A DNA stretch of 17,207 nt, taken from positions 1 to 17,207 of the forward strand of contig JAJFHR010000385.1 of assembly GCA_021775515.1 (NCBI GenBank), in the 5' to 3' direction. Both the position numbers and the translations under genes were made by a program. The number at the start of each line of letters is the position of its first letter. Positions within the stretch are counted from its first letter, which is position 1. The stretch comes from Hyphomicrobiales bacterium. Lineage in GTDB: Bacteria > Pseudomonadota > Alphaproteobacteria > Rhizobiales > JAJFHR01. Under the pieces are notes generated by a model, which was given only the letters and a program-made list of their open reading frames with translations, ran no database searches and had not been told where the DNA came from. This document shows, in pieces, positions 1-6,937 of the stretch.

Positions 1-350
1 CCGTTAGATTCAACGCCCCTGATGGTCGTGGGTTTGAGGTGTAACCCGGTGCCCGGCACCACCGTGCCGGAGGGGGCAAACACGCCCTTCATCCCGGCGT
101 GGGCGTTGGGCGCGCCGCAGACAACCTGAATTTTCTCGGTGCCCGTATCAACCACACAGACACGCAAGCGGTCGGCATTTGGATGCTGGTCCGCGGACCT
201 TACATGGGCGACTTTGAAAGCGCTGAGGGCTTTGGCACTATCAACAACCTCTTCAACTTCAAGACCAACCATGGTCAGCTTATCGACAATTTCCTCGAGC
301 TCGGCTTTGGTATCAAGATGGTCCTTGAGCCAGGAGAGGGTAAATTTCAT
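1..350 (-). CDS. pheT: Phenylalanyl-tRNA synthetase beta subunit, N-terminal part
   Basis: Beta subunit of the heterotetrameric enzyme that charges tRNA-Phe in the cytoplasm. Only the first 116 codons are present; the gene runs off the left edge of the window. The translation begins MKFTLSWLKDHLDT and continues with the EMAP/tRNA-binding-like domain typical of bacterial PheT, including HPNADRLRVC (about residues 56-65), VVCGAPNA and, at the edge, the IRGVESNG stretch. The start is fixed by a 4-base ATGA overlap with the stop of pheS, so the two subunits are probably translationally coupled. Family assignment is secure; nothing can be said of the rest of the protein. Confidence 0.95.
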   Translation of the reverse strand, partial: MKFTLSWLKDHLDTKAELEEIVDKLTMVGLEVEEVVDSAKALSAFKVAHVRSADQHPNADRLRVCVVDTGTEKIQVVCGAPNAHAGMKGVFAPSGTVVPGTGLHLKPTTIRGVESN

Positions 351-1429
351 CGGCTCAACCCTCCGTGCAGAGACGGGATATCCAGTGATGTAAAACCATA
401 GTGGCGCAACCACCTGAGATCGGCTTCAAAAAACGCGCGTAAATCCGGGATGCCGTATTTTAACATCGCCAGGCGATCAATTCCCATGCCAAAGGCAAAC
501 CCCTGATAGACTTCGGGGTCAATGTCGACGTTGCGCAGAACCTGGGGATGCACCATGCCACAGCCTAAAATTTCGAGCCAGTCATCACCTTCGCCAACGC
601 GGATTTCATTGCCAAGACGCGCGCAACCGATATCAACTTCCAGCGACGGTTCGGTGAACGGAAAATGGCTCGGCCGGAAGCGCATTTTGATTGTGTCGAC
701 CTCAAAGAATGCCTTGCAAAACTCTTCAAGCACCCACTTGAGATGGCCGAGGTGTGTCTCTTTATCGATTACCAGGCCTTCGATCTGGTGAAACATCGGC
801 GTATGGGTCTGATCAGAATCACAGCGGTAGGTCCGGCCAGGGGCGACAATGCGATGGGGCGGCGGACCAGCCGTCATGGTGCGGATTTGCACCGGGCTTG
901 TGTGGGTTCGCAGCACCAGCCTTGAGCCGTCTTCCTGTTCGCCGAAGTAAAACGTATCGTGCATTTGCCGGGCAGGATGTTCAGGCGGAATATTCAGGGC
1001 GGTGAAGTTGTGAAAATCGTCTTCAATGTCGGGGCCTTCGGCGATGGCAAAACCCATATCACCAAAAATAGCGGCAATTTCATCCATCACCTGGCTGACG
1101 GGATGGATGCGGCCAGAAGTCAGCGCGCTGGCCTGAAGCGGCAGGGTGACATCCAGTTTTTCGGTTTCAAGGCGGGCATCCAAAGCTTGAGAATAGAGCA
1201 CCTGCTGGCGCTGGGCGATTGCTTGTTGAACCTCATTTTTCAGGCCATTAAGTGCCGGCCCCATGACCTTGCGTTCCTCCGGGTCCATAGATCCCAGGGA
1301 TTTCATGAGTTGTGAAATGCGTCCTTTTTTGCCTAGCGCTGAGACACGCACAGCTTCAAGTGCGGCTTCATCTGCAGCCGCATTTATTTCATCATTCAGG
1401 ATGCGCGCGAGTTCTTCGTGATTGCTCAT
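347..1429 (-). CDS. pheS: Phenylalanyl-tRNA synthetase alpha subunit
   Basis: Catalytic alpha subunit of phenylalanyl-tRNA synthetase, a class II enzyme, 360 residues. The N-terminal coiled-coil region (about 1-95) is followed by the catalytic core, with a motif 2 region containing THTPMFHQIEGL and a motif 3 region GFAFGMGIDRLAMLKYGIPD near the C-terminus. An in-frame TTG at 1441 would add four residues (MRSE), but the ATG at 1429 gives the family-like start MSNHEELAR and has GAGG a few bases upstream, so I chose the ATG. The stop overlaps the pheT start. It follows rplT by 67 bp with no obvious terminator and probably belongs to the rpmI-rplT-pheST transcript. Confidence 0.96.
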   Translation of the reverse strand: MSNHEELARILNDEINAAADEAALEAVRVSALGKKGRISQLMKSLGSMDPEERKVMGPALNGLKNEVQQAIAQRQQVLYSQALDARLETEKLDVTLPLQASALTSGRIHPVSQVMDEIAAIFGDMGFAIAEGPDIEDDFHNFTALNIPPEHPARQMHDTFYFGEQEDGSRLVLRTHTSPVQIRTMTAGPPPHRIVAPGRTYRCDSDQTHTPMFHQIEGLVIDKETHLGHLKWVLEEFCKAFFEVDTIKMRFRPSHFPFTEPSLEVDIGCARLGNEIRVGEGDDWLEILGCGMVHPQVLRNVDIDPEVYQGFAFGMGIDRLAMLKYGIPDLRAFFEADLRWLRHYGFTSLDIPSLHGGLSR

Positions 1430-1496
1430 CTCCGACCTCAAGCATTAGTTTATCTGTGAGTAGCCTGTATACTGTTGTTCACAGCCATAGGGCGGA

Positions 1497-1853
1497 TTAC
1501 CCGAGTGCGGCTTGAGCTTTATCAACAAGCGCTTTAAAGGCTTCCGGCTCGCGCACCGCTAGATCAGCAAGAACTTTGCGGTCGATTTCAACACCGGCCC
1601 GGTCGAGCCCGTTGATAAATCGACCGTAGGTCAGGCCATTGTCGCGGGCGGCGGCATTGATGCGCTGGATCCATAAAGCACGGAAATTGCGTTTTCTTTG
1701 TTTGCGGTCGCGATAGGCATACTGACCGGCTTTTTCAACCGCCTGGTTTGCTGCGCGAAAGGTATTCTTGCGCCGGCCGTAATAGCCTTTGGCGGCTTTC
1801 ATAACTTTGCGGTGGCGGGCGTGGGTGGTTACACCCCTTTTGACACGTGACAT
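1497..1853 (-). CDS. rplT: 50S ribosomal protein L20
   Basis: L20, an early 23S rRNA-binding assembly protein of the large ribosomal subunit; 118 residues, the usual length. The sequence begins MSRVKRGVTTHARHRKVMK and contains the highly conserved KGYYGRRKNTFRAANQAVEKA and RDRKQRKRNFRALWIQRINAAAR stretches (broken here into short segments), with a basic N-terminal arm and a more neutral C-terminal half. A GGAG lies just upstream of the ATG. It sits 53 bp after rpmI, the classic L35-L20 order. In other bacteria L20 represses its own operon by binding the leader; the leader hairpin here is listed separately. Confidence 0.98.
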   Translation of the reverse strand: MSRVKRGVTTHARHRKVMKAAKGYYGRRKNTFRAANQAVEKAGQYAYRDRKQRKRNFRALWIQRINAAARDNGLTYGRFINGLDRAGVEIDRKVLADLAVREPEAFKALVDKAQAALG

Positions 1854-1906
1854 GACATATCTCCGTTAATCCGTTTGGCCAATACCAAACCTTCAAGGGT
1901 TAGCAA

Positions 1907-2104
1907 TTAGCCGTACGGTAGAAATTTTTTGACGATTTTGGCATCCTGAGGCGACAGGGTTGTTGTCCCGCGCAGATTGCGGATATGTTTGTTGGTCCGC
2001 TTGATCATTCCGTGCTGCTTGCCGGACTGGCTCGCGCGCACTTTGCCGCTGGCGGTCAACTTAAATCGCTTTTTCGCGCCACTTTTAGTCTTAATCTTGG
2101 GCAT
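1907..2104 (-). CDS. rpmI: 50S ribosomal protein L35
   Basis: L35, a small very basic protein of the large ribosomal subunit; 65 residues, the family's normal size. It begins MPKIKTKSGAKKRFKLTASGKV and ends with the conserved pattern LSPQDAKIVKKFLPYG. A GAGAAG-type ribosome binding site precedes the ATG. It is the first gene of the rpmI-rplT-pheS-pheT group, 300 bp from infC, and that gap holds a promoter and a hairpin. Confidence 0.97.
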   Translation of the reverse strand: MPKIKTKSGAKKRFKLTASGKVRASQSGKQHGMIKRTNKHIRNLRGTTTLSPQDAKIVKKFLPYG

Positions 2105-2141
2105 TTTGCTTCTCTCTTAGTGATAAATATTACCTGCACAA

Positions 2142-2160
2142 AACACCGGTTTCCGGTGTT
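2142..2160 (-). promoter_or_regulatory. Perfect hairpin in the rpmI leader
   Basis: An 8-bp perfect inverted repeat (AACACCGG / CCGGTGTT) around a 3-base spacer lies 38 bp upstream of the rpmI start. In the minus-strand transcript the 3' arm ends in a short U run, so it could act as a weak terminator or attenuator, or as part of a site for autogenous control by L20. A second, weaker stem (AAUCC/GGAUU, 2193-2208) followed by UUUAUU lies further upstream in the same leader. The repeat is seen directly; the regulatory role is inferred from the known habit of this operon. Confidence 0.5.
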
Positions 2161-2279
2161 CAACGGCTGGCAATTCTTCTCCGCCTTAATAAAATCCCCA
2201 CGAGGATTATGCTTAAAACAGGAAGCATTTTGAACCGACACGGCATGCCCTTCACGCCGGGCGGCTCCAAGGAAAGCGG

Positions 2280-2308
2280 GTTATACGCAGGATTGAACAG
2301 GATTGCAA
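2280..2308 (-). promoter_or_regulatory. Sigma-70-like promoter of rpmI-rplT-pheST
   Basis: On the minus strand TTGCAA (2303-2308) and TATAAC (2280-2285) are separated by exactly 17 bases: 4 of 6 and 5 of 6 matches to the consensus. The predicted start site near 2273 would give a leader of about 170 nt before rpmI. The rest of the 300-bp infC-rpmI gap shows the leader hairpins and no convincing small gene; a 61-codon GTG-start frame overlapping the rpmI start looks accidental. Confidence 0.6.
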
Positions 2309-2404
2309 GCCTGACCCAACGATATTCTTGTACGTTGCTTGGGCTACAAAATCTTCGGTTTTCACAGCTAAGAAGACGTCAGCCCAGCCCAACCCAACAT
2401 GTGA

Positions 2405-2941
2405 TTATTTTGGCGCTAAAATCATAATCATCTGCCGGCCTTCAAGTTTAGGCTCAGCTTCGACTTTGGCATAATCGTCAATGTTGTCCTTAACACGCTC
2501 TAGAAGCTGGAACCCCAATTCTTTATGGGCCATCTCCCGGCCGCGAAACCGCAGGGTTACCTTTACTTTGTCGCCGGCATCAAAAAAGCGTTTCATATTG
2601 CGCATTTTTACATCGTAATCATGCGTATCAATATTAGGCCGCATCTTAATTTCTTTGACATCAACGGTCTTCTGCTTCTTGCGCGCTTCGTTGGCCTTTT
2701 TTTGCGACTGATATTTGAACTTGCCATAGTCAAGTAATTTGCAGACAGGTGGTTTCTCGTTGGGCGAGACTTCCACTAAATCCAGTCCGGCTTCATCTGC
2801 CAGATCCATGGCTTGTTGTATGGGTATTGAGCCGTGATTTAGTCCGGTTTCATCAATTAAAACGATATCCGGTACATCAATCATGTCATTGACGCGTGGT
2901 CCCTCCCGGGACGGCGCCTCACGAAATGGTCTACGTGCTAT
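2405..2941 (-). CDS. infC: Translation initiation factor IF-3, AUA start
   Basis: IF3 binds the 30S subunit, checks the start codon and initiator tRNA, and keeps subunits apart. The N-domain (DLVEVSPNEKPPVCKLLDYGKF), linker and C-domain (RFRGREMAHKELG, ending GRQMIMILAPK) are all present. The first ATG in frame (2884) would cut off the conserved N-terminus. Reading upstream gives ARRPFREAPSREGPRVND directly before that ATG, matching alphaproteobacterial IF3, and the only plausible initiator is ATA at 2941, 8 bases after AAGGAG; an in-frame TAA lies five codons upstream of the ATA and no ATG, GTG or TTG lies between. That gives 178 residues. Non-canonical starts are a known trait of infC and allow IF3 to repress itself. 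The exact start is inferred; the gene identity is certain. Confidence 0.93.
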   Translation of the reverse strand: MARRPFREAPSREGPRVNDMIDVPDIVLIDETGLNHGSIPIQQAMDLADEAGLDLVEVSPNEKPPVCKLLDYGKFKYQSQKKANEARKKQKTVDVKEIKMRPNIDTHDYDVKMRNMKRFFDAGDKVKVTLRFRGREMAHKELGFQLLERVKDNIDDYAKVEAEPKLEGRQMIMILAPK

Positions 2942-2949
2942 CTTGTCCT

Positions 2950-2955
2950 CTCCTT
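2950..2955 (-). promoter_or_regulatory. Strong ribosome binding site deciding the infC start
   Basis: AAGGAG on the minus strand, 8 bases before the ATA codon at 2941-2939. No comparable site precedes the internal ATG at 2884, so this site supports initiation at ATA. Further upstream (3068-3073, minus strand) TTGACT could be a -35 element for infC, but I see no good -10 at the right distance. Confidence 0.7.
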
Positions 2956-3087
2956 ATGTTTCGCCCGTTTGTGCAAAAAAACATCCTCTATTCCCCTGCC
3001 CAGGCTAATAACGCATCGCGCTGCACTTTAACTGTGATCGCTATAGGATCAAAGATAATTTAAAACAAGTCAAGAAACGCACCCAAT

Positions 3088-4299
3088 TCACTGTTGTTTT
3101 TGGGTTAATTCACTTAATTCACGGTAAAGTTTCAACGTTGCAGCCGTCATTTTGGCTATTGAATAGGTTTGTGTGATGAATTCAACCGCTCGTTTGCCGA
3201 TTAAATCAAGCTCGCTTTGGGGAACCTGCAGCGCCGTGATAATCGCCTGTGCTAAGGCATCAGGACTGTCAGGCGCAATGCGCCAGCCGGTAATTTCTGT
3301 TTCCTCGACATCAGGCTGGGCCCGTACTGTTTCACCGACAGCGCCGATATCGGTTACAATAACCGGTTTACCCATGGCCTGGGCTTCGGCGGCGACGCGG
3401 CCGAAAGCTTCCGGTACGGTTGAGGGCATAAGTACAATATCCGAGGCCAGGTAGGCTGCGGCCATATCGCTGCAATGGCCGGGAAACTTGAACACATCCT
3501 CCCCTAGCCCGTGTCCGTCGATCTGTTTTCCAAGCCGGTCGACCACGTGTTCGCGGCCCGCGGTATCGCCAGCAAAAACACAGACGAACGGCGGCACGGC
3601 ACCAAGATCAATTTTGGCGACAGCCTCAATGAGCAGGCGGTGACCTTTGCGCCCGGCCAGTCTTCCCGGCAACAGCAGGACTTTTTTTGTTCTGTCCAAT
3701 TGCCAATTTTCGCGCAGGCTGTGCAGTTGATTTTCACTTACCTGTTGAGGTGAAAACTCGTTGAGATCGACACCGCGGTGAACGATCTCAATTTTTTGTG
3801 CGACATTTTCATGACGCCGCCTGATTAAATCTGCGGTGTAATCGGAATTGGCGATGGTAAGATCACCGCGCGCCATAACACTGTTATATAGACGCTTGAG
3901 CGGATAGGCCTCGCTGTAAATGCTTTGATAGGTAGTGACAAAAGACACTCCAGCCTTTTCAGCCTTTCTGGTGGCAAAATAGGCACTCCAGGCCGGAGCC
4001 CGGCTGCGGGCGTGAACGATATCGACTTGCTGCTGGGCGATGATGCGTTTCAGGGTTCGTATATTAAGCCCCATCTGGAGCGGGTTTTTCGACGCCATGG
4101 GCGCGGTGATATGTTCAGCGCCTGCTGCTTCCAGATCGCCGACCAGACGCCCGCCCTGTGATATGACCAGCGCCCGCCAGCCTTCGCCAACCAGTGCGCG
4201 GGCAACTTCAACCGTGCCGCGCTCGGCACCGCCAATCTCAAGAGCGGGAATTACCTGAAGCACCGTTTTTTGCCGCGAATTAGTCTTGTGCTTTATCAT
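3088..4299 (-). CDS. GT4-family glycosyltransferase
   Basis: A 403-residue GT-B fold glycosyltransferase of family 4 (RfaB/WaaG-like), expected to move a sugar from a nucleotide donor to an acceptor at the cytoplasmic face of the membrane, for example in lipopolysaccharide or exopolysaccharide synthesis. Seen in the sequence: the N-terminal acceptor domain with VIPALEIGGAERGT (about 16-29), the linker HRGVDLNEFSP (174-184), the donor domain start LLLPGRLAGRKGH with R213 and K218, and the E-x7-E motif PEAFGRVAAE (E297, E305). There is no signal peptide. It is divergent from the hydrolase gene (52 bp between starts) and lies upstream of infC on the same strand. Donor and acceptor cannot be told from sequence. 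Confidence 0.88.
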   Translation of the reverse strand: MIKHKTNSRQKTVLQVIPALEIGGAERGTVEVARALVGEGWRALVISQGGRLVGDLEAAGAEHITAPMASKNPLQMGLNIRTLKRIIAQQQVDIVHARSRAPAWSAYFATRKAEKAGVSFVTTYQSIYSEAYPLKRLYNSVMARGDLTIANSDYTADLIRRRHENVAQKIEIVHRGVDLNEFSPQQVSENQLHSLRENWQLDRTKKVLLLPGRLAGRKGHRLLIEAVAKIDLGAVPPFVCVFAGDTAGREHVVDRLGKQIDGHGLGEDVFKFPGHCSDMAAAYLASDIVLMPSTVPEAFGRVAAEAQAMGKPVIVTDIGAVGETVRAQPDVEETEITGWRIAPDSPDALAQAIITALQVPQSELDLIGKRAVEFITQTYSIAKMTAATLKLYRELSELTQKQQ

Positions 4300-4351
4300 G
4301 CCTCATTCCAAGGTGGCTTTATGGGTAAATTACTTCAGATGATGTCATAGG

Positions 4352-5146
4352 ATGCCTGACGCCTCGCCGCAATTCCTCAATCTTTCCGGATCGAGAAAAA
4401 TTGCCTTTCTCCATACCAAGGCAGAGCCAGAAACTGCCGGCGGCATTTTTTGGGCCGGTGGCTTTAACTCAAATATGACCGGAACAAAGGCAAGCCGCCT
4501 GGCTTTATGGGCAGCAGGGCAGGGTCTGTCCTGCACCCGTTTTGATTATTCCGGCCATGGCGCCTCATCGGGCCGTTTCGAAGATGGAACAATCAGTGAT
4601 TGGCTTGAGGAAGCGCTGGTGATCTTTGACAAGGCCGCCCAGGGTCCGCAAATCCTTATTGGCTCCAGCATGGGCGGCTGGATCGTGCTGCTGATGTGCC
4701 TGGCTCATCTCAACAAGGTTGGTGTCAAATGCAGCCGGATCAAGGCCATCATACTAATTGCTCCGGCCGTTGACATGACGGAGGATTTAATGTGGCAAAG
4801 GTTTCCTCACAAGCTGCGTCAACAGATATTGGCAAGTGGTGTATTCATGCGGCCTTCGGCCTATGGCGACGGCCCCTATCCGATCACCGTGAAACTCATA
4901 GAAGATGGCCGCAAGCATCTTGTTTTTACCCGCCGCAAGACACTTAAAACCCACTGCCCGGTGCGCATCATTCACGGCCTCAAAGACAAGGATGTGCCGT
5001 GGCGGCACTCGGTGAAACTGCTGACGCACCTTAACCAGGACGATGTGCAGTTGAATTTGGTCGGCGATGGCGATCACAGATTATCGCGCGAAGAAGACAT
5101 AAAGCGGATGATCGCAACGGTGGCGCTGGTTAATTGTAACTACTAA
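4352..5146 (+). CDS. ABHD10-like alpha/beta-hydrolase
   Basis: A 264-residue alpha/beta-hydrolase most like the ABHD10/acyl-protein thioesterase group of esterases. The oxyanion region FWAGGFNSNM (33-42) precedes the nucleophile elbow GSSMGGW with S106; the acid is probably D212 in HGLKDKDVPW and the base H242 in GDGDHRLS. The order and wording of these motifs (SSMGGW, HGxKDxxVPW, xxDHRxS) match what I recall of ABHD10 rather than lipases or haloalkane dehalogenases. No signal peptide, so cytoplasmic. The natural substrate in bacteria is unknown; thioester or acyl ester cleavage is an inference. The KAP gene starts 10 bp after its stop. The last residues (LVNCNY) lie near the edge of the foreign module, so the original 3' end may have been altered. 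Confidence 0.82.
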   Translation: MPDASPQFLNLSGSRKIAFLHTKAEPETAGGIFWAGGFNSNMTGTKASRLALWAAGQGLSCTRFDYSGHGASSGRFEDGTISDWLEEALVIFDKAAQGPQILIGSSMGGWIVLLMCLAHLNKVGVKCSRIKAIILIAPAVDMTEDLMWQRFPHKLRQQILASGVFMRPSAYGDGPYPITVKLIEDGRKHLVFTRRKTLKTHCPVRIIHGLKDKDVPWRHSVKLLTHLNQDDVQLNLVGDGDHRLSREEDIKRMIATVALVNCNY

Positions 5147-5156
5147 AGAGCATAGT

Positions 5157-6653
5157 ATGGATGATCAAGACACAAACTCAACACCAGAAGATATATGGAA
5201 AGATGACCTCCTAGAGCGGCGGTCCGAGGCCGAATTGCTGATCGGGTATATAAAAAGTGTCGTAGATAGACCCATTTTGCGTGAAGATTCGAAAGCATAC
5301 ACAATTGCGGTTGATGCCAAATATGGAGCCGGGAAAACGTTTTTTCTACGTCGTCTAGCCCAACATCTAGCAATCGACCATCCGGTCGCATTTGTAGATG
5401 CGTGGGCAGACGATCTCGCAAATGAGCCTTTGGCCGCCTTGATGGCAACGCTAAAAAACGCCCTTGCTTCATTGATCGAGGAACCGTCTATGATTCGCGA
5501 CAATTGGAAATTGTTCGCCCAGAAGTCAGGAAAAGTTGCAGCTATCGCCACCAAGGGCCTTTTAAAAAAAGGAGCTGGGCTAATCATCACGGCAGGTGCC
5601 GTCGAAACTTTAAACGACATTATGTTTAGCGAGAACAACGAGGTTCAGGAGGTGATTGAGTCAGAATTGAAGAAAACAGGCAAAGATGTGATTGAAAGTA
5701 CCGCAGGGGCATTCAATCACATCGAACCTACCCGTCTCATGGAGGCGCAGATTGAAGCATTTGAGGATGGTCAAGTTGCCATTCGCGAGATGAAGAAAAG
5801 CTTGGAGACCCTCGTTAATTCATTGGATGGTAAAGACCACCACGCACCCATAGTGATTTTCATAGATGAATTAGATCGTTGCCGCCCAACATATGCAGTT
5901 AAATTGCTGGAGGAAATCAAACACCTTTTCGATGTGCCGGGTCTTGTGTTCATTTTTGGAATGAATGGAGATCAACTAGGGCATTCCCTTTGTTCAGCAT
6001 ATGGCCCGAATTTTGATGGCGCAGCCTATCTCCGTAGATTCATAAATAGACGATACCTACTAGCTACGCCTAAATTAGATCTGTTGGTGAAGACCCTCCT
6101 GAAAAAAACAGAACTTGATACTGATCGCTTCCAATTTCCACCAACACAGATTAACGGAAACCACGCGCACAAGCCTGATGCGGAGAACGTCATTGCAAAA
6201 TACATGAGTGCATATGGGCTTGTGGCTCGCGATGCCTTTGAGGTAGTAGATATGTTGCAAACCTGCACAAATCTCACGAACACTGCCAAATTATTAATGG
6301 GCTATTTGCTGCCACTGATACTCAGTAGAATTCTTGGTGCTGAAGCTGGCAGTTTATTGGAGCTTAAGATCAAGGCAGACGATTGGGTCCTGGTACTCGG
6401 GCCTGGCACTCAAAATCGCGATGATAATTATGACATAGGGCGTTTTGCCTCAGAAATTGCCGAGATGGTGAAAAATGGATTTCAGAAATACAGTATCGAT
6501 TCAGACGACCCAGACTACTATCCTATTGCCGCTTTGTTGGATGCGGCAAAAAGTAGTGAAAATCTTCGGGGTAGCCAACTAGCCGATCCCGCAAATTATG
6601 GGAAACTATTAGAGACTGTTGGTCGATTCTCTAACCCGCAGCTTGAGCCCTAA
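5157..6653 (+). CDS. KAP-family P-loop NTPase
   Basis: A 498-residue KAP-type NTPase. Walker A is AKYGAGKT (54-61; the first Gly of GxxxxGKT is Ala), the KAP-typical DAW-x6-EPL follows (81-92), and Walker B is IVIFIDELDRCRP (232-244), followed by a sensor-like region VFIFGMNGDQL and YLRRFINRRY. A stretch at about 127-149 (AAIATKGLL...GLIITAGAV) is hydrophobic and may be a membrane-associated insert, as KAP proteins can carry between Walker A and B. The gene is visibly AT-richer than its neighbours, has only a weak ribosome binding site (AGAG), and stops 7 bases before a duplicated piece of the SDR gene, all pointing to acquisition. Several KAP proteins, such as PifA of plasmid F, act in phage exclusion; a defence role here is inference, and no partner gene is visible. 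Confidence 0.85.
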   Translation: MDDQDTNSTPEDIWKDDLLERRSEAELLIGYIKSVVDRPILREDSKAYTIAVDAKYGAGKTFFLRRLAQHLAIDHPVAFVDAWADDLANEPLAALMATLKNALASLIEEPSMIRDNWKLFAQKSGKVAAIATKGLLKKGAGLIITAGAVETLNDIMFSENNEVQEVIESELKKTGKDVIESTAGAFNHIEPTRLMEAQIEAFEDGQVAIREMKKSLETLVNSLDGKDHHAPIVIFIDELDRCRPTYAVKLLEEIKHLFDVPGLVFIFGMNGDQLGHSLCSAYGPNFDGAAYLRRFINRRYLLATPKLDLLVKTLLKKTELDTDRFQFPPTQINGNHAHKPDAENVIAKYMSAYGLVARDAFEVVDMLQTCTNLTNTAKLLMGYLLPLILSRILGAEAGSLLELKIKADDWVLVLGPGTQNRDDNYDIGRFASEIAEMVKNGFQKYSIDSDDPDYYPIAALLDAAKSSENLRGSQLADPANYGKLLETVGRFSNPQLEP

Positions 6654-6660
6654 TCCGAGC

Positions 6661-6775
6661 GATCAGGTGATTAAGCGCCAGCGGCCAGCGCCTGCATGCC
6701 TTCGCGGTAGGTCGGGTATTTCAGCTCGACCTTGAGCTCGGTTTTGATCTTTTCATTGCTGACTTTTTTGCTTTC
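6661..6775 (-). pseudogene. Duplicated 3' end of the SDR gene (115 bp)
   Basis: This segment matches 6928-7042, the last 31 codons plus the stop of the intact SDR gene, without gaps and with only two mismatches (6665 and 6722). It lies exactly 267 bp away and in the same orientation. It has no start and ends abruptly where the CAATTAC array begins, so it is a fragment. AATCC followed by 3-4 bases precedes GATC in both copies, so the homology may reach back to the KAP stop codon. The copy is direct evidence of a local duplication or an insertion that restored the SDR 3' end. Confidence 0.93.
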
Positions 6776-6927
6776 AATTACCAATTACGCAATTACGGTA
6801 ACAGTTTACCAGCAATTACGCAATTACGGTGACAGCAATTACCAATTACGGTGCAATTACGGTGACAGTTTACTAAATGCACTAATTCTGTAATTCAATC
6901 ACCGTAGTTTCGTAATTTCAATCCACT
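6775..6927. repeat. CAATTAC(G) repeat array with inverted arms
   Basis: Eight copies of CAATTAC, five of them followed by G or GG in the form CAATTACG(G), lie within 88 bases (starting at 6775, 6782, 6790, 6813, 6821, 6836, 6843 and 6854), interspersed with GGTAACAGTTTACC and GGTGACAGTTTACT. ACGGTGA (6859-6865) has a perfect inverted partner TCACCGT (6899-6905), and GTAATT occurs in inverse orientation beyond it, so the right half can fold. The block is AT-rich, has no reading frame and is flanked by the two 115-bp SDR 3' ends. It resembles a decayed small mobile element or MITE; motifs of this style occur near IS200-like/REP-associated transposases in my recollection, which is inference only. 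Confidence 0.75.
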
Positions 6928-6937
6928 GATCGGGTGA

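Noticed and set aside
2056..2241. A 61-codon minus-strand frame starting at GTG 2241 as a leader peptide for rpmI
   Set aside because: It overlaps the rpmI coding region out of frame, has no clear ribosome binding site and shows no regulatory codon run.
6775..6862. The CAATTAC array as a CRISPR
   Set aside because: The units are 7-9 bases with irregular 0-14 base gaps; there are no 25-40 base repeats, unique spacers or cas genes.
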